Positions 1 through 5,453 of a stretch of 5,453 bases of DNA are shown here, piece after piece. This DNA comes from an uncultured Collinsella sp. (GTDB taxonomy: Bacteria; Actinomycetota; Coriobacteriia; Coriobacteriales; Coriobacteriaceae), in assembly GCA_900555765.1 (NCBI GenBank), contig USMA01000089.1, forward strand, positions 1 through 5,453, in the 5' to 3' direction. The position numbers and the translations under genes are program-made. Position 1 is the stretch's first letter. Each line of letters opens with the position of its first letter. The notes beneath the pieces were generated by a model, which was not told where the DNA came from, ran no database searches, and saw only the letters and a program-made list of their open reading frames with translations.

Positions 1-301
1 GGACGATCTCCTGCTCACCGGCAATGGTGAGGGCCTGCTGCTGAGCGTCAGCGATGATGGAATCAGCCTGAGCGGCGGCGGAAGCCATAAGCTCCTCGCG
101 CTCCTTAAGGATACGGCGGGACTTCTGCCACTCCTCGGGATAGCTCATGCGGATCTCGTCGAGGATGTTGAAGAACACGTCGGCGTCGATGACCTTGAAC
201 TGAGCGTTCTTGCCGAAAGGCGGCTTGGCTTCCTCGATCAGCCCTTCGAGCTCATCGACCAAGCTGACGATCCTATCGCCAGGAAAATTCTCGCCCGGCA
301 T
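1..301 (-). CDS. SepIVA/DivIVA-like coiled-coil protein, N-terminal part (3' end outside window)
   Basis: The first 100 codons of a protein that continues past the left edge. The start is the ATG at 301-299, chosen because AAAGGAG lies 5 nt upstream; an in-frame ATG 15 nt earlier (316-314) has no such site. After a short polar leader, residues 11-26 (IVSLVDELEGLIEEAK) form a first helix. Residues 36-51 (FKVIDADVFFNILDEI) resemble the core segment of actinobacterial SepIVA/DivIVA-family proteins. From about residue 58 to the edge the sequence is a charged, Ala/Gln-rich helix with heptad character (KEREELMASAAAQADSIIAD), of the kind that automatic pipelines often label as ATP synthase subunit B-like. 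In mycobacteria SepIVA works in septation and cell-envelope organisation; applying that role here is inference from N-terminal resemblance and from the position after coaD. No membrane segment or enzyme motif is visible. Family assignment is moderately sure, exact function unknown. Confidence 0.72.
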   Translation of the reverse strand, partial: MPGENFPGDRIVSLVDELEGLIEEAKPPFGKNAQFKVIDADVFFNILDEIRMSYPEEWQKSRRILKEREELMASAAAQADSIIADAQQQALTIAGEQEIV

Positions 302-306
302 CCGGT

Positions 307-313
307 CTCCTTT
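307..313 (-). promoter_or_regulatory. Ribosome binding site of the SepIVA-like gene
   Basis: On the minus strand AAAGGAG is followed by ACCGG and then ATG, a 5-nt spacing. It decides the start at 301 over the in-frame ATG at 316, whose first codons would overlap this site. Confidence 0.7.
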
Positions 314-336
314 CATAGGTAACATATCATCGTGCT

Positions 337-345
337 AGTTTACCA
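337..345 (-). promoter_or_regulatory. Weak extended -10-like promoter candidate in the 68-nt gap before the SepIVA-like gene
   Basis: The gap between coaD and the SepIVA-like gene (302-369) is the only real intergenic space inside the operon and is visibly more AT-rich than its surroundings. On the minus strand it contains TGGTAAACT, an extended -10 arrangement (TGn followed by a 4/6 match to TATAAT). No good -35 hexamer lies 16-18 nt upstream. Just upstream, 359-348 can form only a 4-bp hairpin (TGCC/GGCA, loop TGGT) without a T-run, so there is no intrinsic terminator after coaD. The gap could give the downstream gene some independent transcription, but the evidence is thin. Confidence 0.22.
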
Positions 346-369
346 CATGCCACCAGGCAATAAGAAACG

Positions 370-867
370 TCACGAAAAGCGATGTTTGAGCGCTTCGACC
401 ACGTTGGACGGGACAAACGTCGATACGTCACTGCCGAGCGAGGCGATCTGGCGAACGACCGAGCTTGAGATATAGCCGTACTGCGGCGCACTCATGACAA
501 AGATGGACTCCAGCTCGCTATCCAGGCGATAGTTAAGGTCGGCCTGCTGCAGCTCATACTCAAAGTCGGTCATGGCGCGCAGACCCTTGACCACGGCCCC
601 CGCCCCCTGCTCACGAGCGAAGTCGACCAAGAGGCCGGTAAAGGGCAGGACCTCAACGCCGTCGATATCACCGAGCGCCTCGCGGGCCAGCGCCACGCGC
701 TCATCGAGCGTAAACGTGGTGCCCACACCGTTTTTACCCTGCGACTCGGCAACAGCGACGATCACGCTGGGAAAGATGCGGCGGGCGCGGCGGATCACAT
801 CGATATGGCCAAACGTGATGGGATCGAAGGTGCCCGGGACGATCACGCGATTGATGGTGTCACTCAT
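370..867 (-). CDS. coaD: Phosphopantetheine adenylyltransferase
   Basis: 165 residues, the usual family length of about 160. CoaD transfers AMP from ATP to 4'-phosphopantetheine, giving dephospho-CoA, the penultimate and often rate-controlling step of cytosolic coenzyme A synthesis; the enzyme is normally a hexamer. Visible landmarks are PGTFDPITFGH at residues 11-21, whose T/F-GH is the nucleotidyltransferase (T/H)xGH signature; KGLRAMTDFEYE at about 94-105, matching the conserved RGLR...DFEYE segment with Lys in place of the first Arg; and the C-terminal ISSSVVRQIA at 133-142, the ISSS[LTV]VR ATP-site motif. The start at 867 is preferred because AGGAGG lies 6 nt upstream; an in-frame ATG at 873 abuts that site and would add only Met-Leu. 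The reading frame overlaps the end of rsmD by 8 nt, so translation is probably coupled. Nothing looks damaged. Confidence 0.97.
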   Translation of the reverse strand: MSDTINRVIVPGTFDPITFGHIDVIRRARRIFPSVIVAVAESQGKNGVGTTFTLDERVALAREALGDIDGVEVLPFTGLLVDFAREQGAGAVVKGLRAMTDFEYELQQADLNYRLDSELESIFVMSAPQYGYISSSVVRQIASLGSDVSTFVPSNVVEALKHRFS

Positions 868-1516
868 GAGCATCCTCCTGAAACGTCGTGGCATCGTTGT
901 TGTCGGCATCGGTGCCGGCGCTATCGCCCTCACCATCGTCATCGCCGACCCAACGAAGCAGGTCGACCGAGGTAATGCCGTAGCGCTTCTCACGTACAGT
1001 CTCAAAGCCTGCCGGATGCGCGCCCGCATCGGCGGCGGCATGCTCAAACAAGGCGTAAGCGCCAGACGCAAGCAGACCTTGCTGAGCCAGGTTCTGCAGC
1101 AGTTCCTCGACCGGCTCGGCACCAAAAGCATAGGGCGGGTCGAGTAGGACCAGATCAAAGGGGCCGCCCGGTACACGACCGCGCGAGGCACTCGCCAGCA
1201 TGTCGCCCGTGACCACGCGCCAACGCGCACGGTCACGGCAGAGCGACTCGATATTCTTGGTAATGAGCCGCGCGGCGTTGCGATCGATCTCAAACGTCGT
1301 GAGCGAGCGGGCCCCACGAGAGAGCATCTCTAACCCCAAGGCACCGGAGCCGCCAAAGGCGTCCAGCACACGAACCTCGTCCAGATCGAAGTCGAATGCC
1401 GACATGACCATAGATGCGCACGACTCGCGCACGCGATCAGTCGTGGGGCGGGTGACATCGCGACCACGGGGCTCCTCGATCTTACGACCGCGCCATTCGC
1501 CGCCGATGATTCTCAT
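860..1516 (-). CDS. rsmD: 16S rRNA (guanine(966)-N2)-methyltransferase
   Basis: 218 residues. RsmD uses S-adenosylmethionine to methylate N2 of G966 (E. coli numbering) in 16S rRNA during small-subunit assembly. The N-terminal MRIIGGEWRGR and RPTTDRVRES (residues 23-32) are family hallmarks. The SAM-binding loop is LDAFGGSGALGLEMLSRGA at 51-69, the acidic ribose-binding position follows in FEID at 75-78, and the catalytic [DN]PPY motif appears as LLDPPYAFG at 124-132. After DLLRWV at 185-190 the protein continues with about 28 very acidic, low-complexity residues (GDDDGEGDSAGTDADNND...) not needed for the fold; family members usually end near 185-195. The start overlaps the recG stop as ATGA, with a strong AAGGAGG 10 nt upstream inside the recG end. 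The pairing rsmD-coaD is one of the most conserved bacterial gene neighbourhoods, which supports both calls. Confidence 0.96.
   Translation of the reverse strand: MRIIGGEWRGRKIEEPRGRDVTRPTTDRVRESCASMVMSAFDFDLDEVRVLDAFGGSGALGLEMLSRGARSLTTFEIDRNAARLITKNIESLCRDRARWRVVTGDMLASASRGRVPGGPFDLVLLDPPYAFGAEPVEELLQNLAQQGLLASGAYALFEHAAADAGAHPAGFETVREKRYGITSVDLLRWVGDDDGEGDSAGTDADNNDATTFQEDAHE
874..879 (-). promoter_or_regulatory. Ribosome binding site of coaD
   Basis: On the minus strand AGGAGG is followed by ATGCTC and then ATG at 867, a 6-nt spacing. It lies inside the last codons of rsmD and selects the start at 867 over the ATG at 873. Confidence 0.75.
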
Positions 1517-1839
1517 CCTCCGCTGACCTCCTTAAAGATATGTCGATAACGCATGGCAACCGCGTCGCGCAGGGGGCGCGTCGCCACAGAGTCAAGGTTG
1601 CAAGCATACCGCAAGAGCTCGACCGCGTCCAAATGGGCCCATTCGATAAGGTCCTCATCGGCGTCCAGGTCCACAAAGCGCAAGGTAACGCCGCCATGCT
1701 GCCGGTACCCCAGGATTTCGCCCTCGTGGCGCAGACGCAGGTCCATCTGGGCGAGCGTAAAGCCATCCGAGGTTTTTTCGATCGATTGCAGACGATCTTG
1801 CGCCGCCGACGCGCCTCCGTTGCCCTTGGAGTGCGTCAT
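1513..1839 (-). pseudogene. recG: RecG C-terminal fragment (TRG motif) downstream of the in-frame TGA
   Basis: This is the same reading frame as recG, continuing after the TGA as CTG GTC ATG ACG CAC. The first possible ATG, at 1839, lies 6 nt beyond the stop and has no Shine-Dalgarno sequence, so it is more likely the severed tail of recG than a gene. If read from that ATG it gives 108 residues. Residues 25-51 (TSDGFTLAQMDLRL...GEILGYRQHGG) match the RecG TRG region, the helical hairpin and loop that couples ATP hydrolysis to movement on duplex DNA. The remainder (about 52-108) is the usual C-terminal helical end. It finishes with TGA overlapping the rsmD start. Termination-reinitiation over the 6-nt gap could in principle make a second polypeptide, but no family precedent known to me supports a split RecG. 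Reading frame and codon use are undamaged apart from the single stop. Confidence 0.85.
1527..1533 (-). promoter_or_regulatory. Ribosome binding site of rsmD inside the recG 3' end
   Basis: On the minus strand AAGGAGG lies 10 nt before the rsmD ATG at 1516 and is made from the Lys-Glu-Val codons near the recG C-terminus. A second GGAGG directly abuts the ATG and is too close to act. Confidence 0.7.
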
Positions 1840-1845
1840 GACCAG

Positions 1846-1848
1846 TCA
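1846..1848 (-). other. In-frame TGA at a usually cysteine position of RecG
   Basis: The codon follows GTG TCG GGC ACG and precedes CTG GTC ATG. In RecG proteins the strand after motif VI commonly reads with Cys here (as in E. coli, ...SHCVLL...). TGC to TGA or TGG to TGA is a one-base change. The true recG end, rsmD and coaD all terminate with TGA, so TGA is not generally reassigned here. Confidence 0.85.
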
Positions 1849-3690
1849 CGTGCCCGACACGCTGCCGCGGCCCACGCGACCGCGTAGCTGATGCAGCGCC
1901 GCCAAGCCAAAGCGCTCACCGTTCTCGATGACCATGACGGTGGCGTTAGGCACGTCGACGCCCACCTCGACCACCGTAGTCGAGACGAGCACGTCAATCT
2001 CGCCACGCTTGAAGGCATCGATACCCTGGTCCTTCTCCCCCGCTGGCATGCGGCCGTGGAGGCGCTCGATAGTGAGACCCGGCAGCGCCAGACGCAGGCG
2101 ATCGAGCTCGGTCGCTGTATCGTGCAGCGGCACGGGGACCGTCACGCGGCCCTCGTCGTCGCGGGCGATACTGGGCACGTCTTCCAGCTCATCGGCCGAG
2201 TCACTCGGCTCCACGAGCGGGCAAATCACGTAGGCCTGCTGCCCCTTCTCGTGCGCCTCGCGAATGGCGCCATAGGCGAGGTCACGACTCGACTCGGTGA
2301 GCAAGCGTGTCGTCACGCCAGCGCCAGGGACTGGCCGATGGCGGATGATACTCGTGTCCAGATCGCCGTAGACCGAAAGCGCCAGAGTACGCGGGATGGG
2401 CGTTGCCGTCATAACGAGCAGATCGGCACCGGGACCCTTCGCGCGTAGGGCGTTGCGCTGGCCTACGCCAAAGCGGTGCTGCTCGTCGATGACCACGAGC
2501 GACAGATGTTTGAACGTAACGTTATCCGAAAGCACCGCATGGGTGCCAAAGAGGACGTCGAGCTCGCCCGATTCCAGCTGGGCATGGATCTGCTCGCGCT
2601 CAGCGGCCGGCGTGGCACCCGTTAGAAGCGCCCAGGACATACCGGCCTGCGAGAGCAGAGGGGCGGTCTTATCGGCATATTGGCGCGCCAGCACGCCCGT
2701 GGGCGCCATAACACAGGCCTGCGTGCCGCTATCGGCAGCCACAGCCAACGCGCAGGCGGCAACGGCGGTCTTACCGGTACCGACATCGCCCAGCAGCAGG
2801 CGGTTCATCACGCGCCCGCCATCGCACATATCGCGCAGGATATCTTGGAACGCGGCCTCCTGCTCGTCGCTCAGCGAAAACGGCAGGGCTTGCTTGAGTG
2901 CGGCCAGGTGCTCGCCCGCGGTGTGGGCATATGGCACCACATCGACCAGGCCGCCGTCGTTGCGCAGGCGCAGCGCCAGCTGCAGGTAGAGGCACTCCTC
3001 GTAGGCCAGGCGACGACGTGCGATATCGCGCTCGGCCATGCTCGAGGGAAAGTGGATCGATCGAAGCGCACGAGCATTGCTCATCAGGCGACGCTTAACG
3101 CGTAAGCGTGCCGGAATGGGATCAAAGGGATTGCCGACGACCTCGAGCGCGCCGCTAACGATGCGGCGCATCCACGCCTGGCTCACGCCATCGCTCACGT
3201 AATGGACCGGCAGGATAGTGCCCGCGGCACGCCCGTCCTCGAGCTTTTCAAAGTGCGGCGAGGCCATCTGCTTAAAACCGTAGGCAAACTCGACCTTACC
3301 CATCACGGCCAGGCGGTCTCCCTGCTTAAACTGCTGGGCAATCCAAGGCTGACGGAAGAAGGCGACTTGCAGCACGCCCGTCTTGTCCACCAGCGATACC
3401 TCGGTCACCTGCATACGCGGGCGAGGCTGCTTTTGAACGATACGATCGACCGTGGCGATGATGGTGCACACGGTACCGATAGGCGCCATCTCGATAGACC
3501 AAGAACGGGTAAAGTCGAGGTATCGATGAGGGATATGGAGAAGGAGGTCCCCCACCGTTCGAATTCCCAGACGGCGAAGGGCCTCCTCGCGTTTACCCGA
3601 AACATATTTGAGTCGCGCGATATCCTCGTCGAGCGCATGGCTCTGGGCTATGCGCTCCGAGGCGGGCGGCACTGAGCACAGCTCGGACAT
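1846..3690 (-). CDS. recG: ATP-dependent DNA helicase RecG, interrupted after 614 residues by in-frame TGA
   Basis: RecG remodels stalled replication forks, Holliday junctions and R-loops, driving branch migration with ATP. Residues 1-50 form the N-terminal helical lead-in with a helix-hairpin-like segment. About 60-160 is the OB-fold wedge domain that grips the branch. The helicase core holds Walker A GDVGTGKT at 301-308, MAPTGVLARQ at 328-337 (motif Ia; the family usually has Glu where this has Gly), the Walker B box DEQH at 402-405, TATPIPRTLAL at 428-438, HGRMPAGEKD at 545-554, STTVVEVGVDVPN at 570-582 and motif VI QLRGRVGRG at 601-609. Five codons later the frame stops at TGA (1848-1846). 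The same frame continues with convincing RecG C-terminal sequence, so the intact gene would span 1513-3690, 725 residues, a normal length. The product as written lacks the TRG translocation motif and should not work as a RecG helicase. The start lies 10 nt after the fakA stop with only a poor Shine-Dalgarno, suggesting coupled translation. Confidence 0.93.
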   Translation of the reverse strand: MSELCSVPPASERIAQSHALDEDIARLKYVSGKREEALRRLGIRTVGDLLLHIPHRYLDFTRSWSIEMAPIGTVCTIIATVDRIVQKQPRPRMQVTEVSLVDKTGVLQVAFFRQPWIAQQFKQGDRLAVMGKVEFAYGFKQMASPHFEKLEDGRAAGTILPVHYVSDGVSQAWMRRIVSGALEVVGNPFDPIPARLRVKRRLMSNARALRSIHFPSSMAERDIARRRLAYEECLYLQLALRLRNDGGLVDVVPYAHTAGEHLAALKQALPFSLSDEQEAAFQDILRDMCDGGRVMNRLLLGDVGTGKTAVAACALAVAADSGTQACVMAPTGVLARQYADKTAPLLSQAGMSWALLTGATPAAEREQIHAQLESGELDVLFGTHAVLSDNVTFKHLSLVVIDEQHRFGVGQRNALRAKGPGADLLVMTATPIPRTLALSVYGDLDTSIIRHRPVPGAGVTTRLLTESSRDLAYGAIREAHEKGQQAYVICPLVEPSDSADELEDVPSIARDDEGRVTVPVPLHDTATELDRLRLALPGLTIERLHGRMPAGEKDQGIDAFKRGEIDVLVSTTVVEVGVDVPNATVMVIENGERFGLAALHQLRGRVGRGSVSGT

Positions 3691-3700
3691 GGGCTGTTGC

Positions 3701-5041
3701 CTACTCGATCGAGAAGATCACGGGATAGAGCGGCTGCTCGCCACGATGGGCGTCGATCTCCAGATCGGGCTGAGCCTCCTCGATAGCGTCGACGATCTCC
3801 TGGAAGGCCTCATCGGACAGCTCCTCGCCGGCCAGAATCGTCAGTGCGTCGCCCTCCTCTTCCTCCTGCATGCGGTTGATGCAGTCGAGCGTAACCTGCT
3901 TCACGTCGGAGCCGACCACGTCGATGGAGCCGGCGATGATACCCATGACGTCACCGGAGTGAATCGGAGAGCCGTCGGAGGCGCTGGAATCGCGCACGGC
4001 ACGGGTGACCTCGCCATCGCGGACCTCGCTGATGGCGTCAACCATGGCGGCAACGGCGTCCTCGAGCTCAGAATCGGGCAGGACGGCGAACAGCGCGGAG
4101 AACGCCTGCGGGACGGTCTTGGTGGGAACGACGGCGACCTTCTTGTCGGTGCAGGCAGAGGCTGCGGCCTCGGCAGCCATGCGGATGTTGCCGTTATTGG
4201 GCAGGATGCTGACCGAGGTCGCGTTGACCTGGTCGACGGCGCCCAACAGGTCGGCGGTCGAGGGGTTCATGGTCTGGCCACCCGAGACGATCACGTCAAC
4301 GCCGAGGGACTTGAGGATGTCGGCCTCACCGGAACCGGCGGCAACGGCGACAAAGCCCAGGGCCTTCGCGGGCTCGGCGGCCTTCTCCTGATCCTCGTGG
4401 ATCTTAGCGGTACGGTCGTGGGCCTCCATCTCCATGTTGTGGATAAAGACCTCATAGATCTGACCAAGCTGCAGCATGTGCTCGAGCACCAGGTTGGGGG
4501 TGTTGGAGTGCACGTGGATCTTGTAGTCGGGATAGGCACCCACGAGCAACTCGCAGTCGCCCATGGAGCCCAGGAACTTAAGGCACTCGTCCTCGTCAAA
4601 CGGGGCATCGGCCTTAAAGAGGAACTCGTTGCAGTAGCGGAACTCCGAGCCCTCCCAGTCATCGTTGGCCTCGATCTCAACGCGACCGAGGGCCGCATCG
4701 CGGGCAGAGCCGGCAGAATCAAACGTGGCGGAGAAATCCTCGACAACGGTGCTACGGCCGAGCGCAGCGGCAACAAAGTTCTCCAGGAAGATGGCAAAGC
4801 CAAAGGCGCCGGAGTCGACCACGCCGTTCTCCTTCAGAACCGGCAGCAGGTCGGGCGTGCGGGCGACAGACTGGTAGGCCTCGACAACGATGGCATCGAG
4901 CGCGTCCTCGGCCGAGAACTTCTTCTTTTCGCACTCGTCGGCCTTGGTCGAGACATCGCGCAGTACCGTGAGGATCGTGCCCTCGATGGGCTTGCGGACG
5001 GCCTGGAAGGCGACCTTGACGGCACGCCGGAACGCATAAGC
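3701..5041 (-). CDS. fakA: Fatty acid kinase FakA (DhaL/DAK2 plus DegV-like C-terminal domain), N-terminus lost at junction
   Basis: FakA supplies the ATP-dependent kinase activity that, with a fatty-acid-carrying FakB (DegV family), phosphorylates exogenous fatty acids to acyl-phosphates for phospholipid synthesis. About 446 residues remain, against roughly 540-560 for the family. Homology begins near AFRRAVKVAFQAVRKPIEG (about 5036-4980). The preceding roughly 100 residues, which carry the metal/ATP-binding DxDxGxN motif and GARGNSG loop, are absent because the DNA is unrelated beyond about 5040. Still present are the DhaL-domain end KPIEGTILTV (4993-4964) and VDSGAFGFAIFLENF (4819-4775); the middle domain with IHVHSNTPN (about 4519-4493); and the C-terminal domain with VSGGQTMNPSTADLL (about 4288-4244), ILPNNGNIRMAAEAA and PTKTVPQAF. 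It ends EQPLYPVIFSIE, like the G-GQP-YP...SIE ending of relatives. An upstream in-frame ATG at 5104 lies in the foreign segment and is not the native start. As shown it cannot be an active kinase. Confidence 0.9.
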   Translation of the reverse strand, partial: AYAFRRAVKVAFQAVRKPIEGTILTVLRDVSTKADECEKKKFSAEDALDAIVVEAYQSVARTPDLLPVLKENGVVDSGAFGFAIFLENFVAAALGRSTVVEDFSATFDSAGSARDAALGRVEIEANDDWEGSEFRYCNEFLFKADAPFDEDECLKFLGSMGDCELLVGAYPDYKIHVHSNTPNLVLEHMLQLGQIYEVFIHNMEMEAHDRTAKIHEDQEKAAEPAKALGFVAVAAGSGEADILKSLGVDVIVSGGQTMNPSTADLLGAVDQVNATSVSILPNNGNIRMAAEAAASACTDKKVAVVPTKTVPQAFSALFAVLPDSELEDAVAAMVDAISEVRDGEVTRAVRDSSASDGSPIHSGDVMGIIAGSIDVVGSDVKQVTLDCINRMQEEEEGDALTILAGEELSDEAFQEIVDAIEEAQPDLEIDAHRGEQPLYPVIFSIE

Positions 5042-5048
5042 GATGAGG
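5030..5048. other. Junction between the high-GC operon and a foreign low-GC segment
   Basis: Minus-strand fakA homology can be followed to about 5036-5042; from 5043 the plus strand reads as the start of a class C sortase. Hand counts give 35-40 G/C per 60-base line just left of the join and 23-30 per line in three lines to its right, and codons such as AGA, ATA and GGA appear. No terminal inverted repeat, target duplication, tRNA end or transposase is visible at the join. The exact base cannot be fixed from one sequence because up to about 10 bases could belong to either side. Confidence 0.8.
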
Positions 5049-5453
5049 AAATGGATACTTCCCGCGCTGATGGGGCTTGGATTCCTGCTTGGATTGGGTA
5101 TCACCCTTTATCCGGCAGTAAGCAATTATCTGTTGGAGAAGAATCAAAGTACTGCTATGCAGGGATACATAGAAGAACAGGAAAAGGTTCCGGACGAAGT
5201 CAGTGAACGCCTGAAGCAGGAAGCAAGGGAGTATTATGAAAAACTGAGAGAAGGGACTGTCGTGCTGACAGATCCCTTCGATCCGGAAGCGTAAAAGTAT
5301 ATTACAGATGAATACGAGAAAATGCTGAATCCGGATGGGGATGGATTGATGGGCTATCTGGAGATCCCATCTATCAAAGTATATTTGCCTGTTTATCATG
5401 GAACCAGTGATGGTGTGCTGCAGGCCGGAGTTGGCCATCTGGGCAACACCTCG
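5043..5453 (+). pseudogene. Class C (pilin-type) sortase, 5' part, with in-frame TAA; runs off the window
   Basis: Read in one frame, 137 codons with a stop at codon 84 (5292-5294). Residues 1-3 (MRK) and the hydrophobic stretch 4-23 (WILPALMGLGFLLGLGITLY) form an N-terminal membrane anchor. PAVSNYLLEKNQS at 24-36 is the conserved segment after the helix in class C sortases. A charged helix (about 41-70) leads to DPF at 77-79, matching the DP[FW] lid motif that covers the active site in pilus-polymerising sortases. Past the stop, LNPDGDGLMGYLEIPSI and LPVYHGTSDGVLQAGVGHL match the first strands of the sortase core. The catalytic His, Cys and Arg would lie beyond the window edge. Such enzymes link pilin subunits through LPxTG-type signals on the outer face of Gram-positive membranes. 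The ATG sits at the junction with antisense fakA sequence upstream and no ribosome binding site, so the native start context is missing. Codon use suggests a Firmicutes source, perhaps Lachnospiraceae-like (inference). Confidence 0.82.

Noticed and set aside
345..369. Intrinsic terminator after coaD
   Set aside because: Only a 4-bp stem (TGCC/GGCA) is present and no T-run follows on the minus strand.
868..1317. Upstream extension of coaD to a 315-residue protein starting at 1317
   Set aside because: The extra N-terminal part is an out-of-frame reading of rsmD. The 165-residue form from 867 has the ribosome binding site and the family length.
1800..1848. Selenocysteine insertion or TGA reassignment at the recG TGA, suggested by the cysteine position
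   Set aside because: Downstream sequence shows only short imperfect pairing (such as the palindrome GTCATGAC), not a clear bacterial SECIS hairpin; TGA is used as a normal stop by three neighbouring genes, and no selenoprotein RecG is known to me.
572..3675. Other long plus-strand open frames at 572-1147, 1200-1526, 1540-1891, 1891-2448, 2396-2989, 2680-3105 and 3202-3675
   Set aside because: All lie opposite coaD, rsmD or recG, have Arg/Ser/Ala-rich translations without motifs, and lack convincing ribosome binding sites.
5030..5060. Transposon or phage attachment site at the junction
   Set aside because: No terminal inverted repeat, duplicated target, integrase, transposase or tRNA sequence is visible on either side.
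5042..5104. ATG at 5104 as the start of fakA
   Set aside because: The 20 codons before the homology are the antisense of the sortase membrane helix and do not resemble a FakA N-terminus; the DxDxGxN segment is missing.
3608..5206. A 532-codon plus-strand open frame opposite recG start and fakA
   Set aside because: It is the antisense of clearly conserved genes in a G/C-rich codon regime, it runs straight across the junction into unrelated DNA, and its translation (Gly/Val/Leu/Asp-rich, no motif) resembles no family.

Overview
The window reads as a Coriobacteriia-type (Collinsella-like) chromosomal operon on the minus strand, about 5.0 kb long. It is joined at roughly position 5040 to about 410 bases of unrelated, lower-GC DNA on the plus strand. 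The taxonomic call is an inference. It rests on high GC (58-67% in hand-counted lines near the junction), strong G/C third positions, and the actinobacterial gene order fakA-recG-rsmD-coaD-sepIVA-like. No marker here fixes the genus.

Layout in transcription order, right to left: fakA (5041 to 3701), the DhaK/DhaL-type fatty acid kinase, lacking its N-terminal ATP-site segment because the DNA changes identity; recG (3690 to 1513), the branched-DNA helicase, interrupted by an in-frame TGA at 1848-1846; rsmD (1516 to 860), a 16S rRNA guanine-N2 methyltransferase; coaD (867 to 370), phosphopantetheine adenylyltransferase; and, after a 68-base gap, the first 100 codons of a SepIVA/DivIVA-like coiled-coil protein (301 to 1) that runs off the left edge. 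fakA and recG are 10 nt apart, recG and rsmD overlap by 4 nt (ATGA), and rsmD and coaD overlap by 8 nt. They therefore look co-transcribed and translationally coupled. The gene set is housekeeping: fatty-acid phosphorylation, replication-fork repair, ribosome maturation, coenzyme A synthesis, and probably septum or cell-envelope organisation.

To the right of about 5040, sequence and codon use switch to a style typical of low-to-mid GC Firmicutes. An open frame on the plus strand encodes the start of a class C (pilin-type) sortase: an N-terminal membrane helix, a DPF lid-like motif, an in-frame TAA at codon 84, and then the first core strands up to the window edge. The sortase begins exactly where fakA homology ends, with no ribosome binding site and no insertion-sequence end. 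The simplest reading is a chimeric assembly join; a real rearrangement is possible.

No tRNA, rRNA, CRISPR array, insertion sequence or convincing terminator was seen. I found no convincing novel system. The points that deserve checking are the junction, the recG nonsense codon at a position usually held by cysteine, and the sortase nonsense codon. These three breaks in 5.4 kb may share a data-quality cause.
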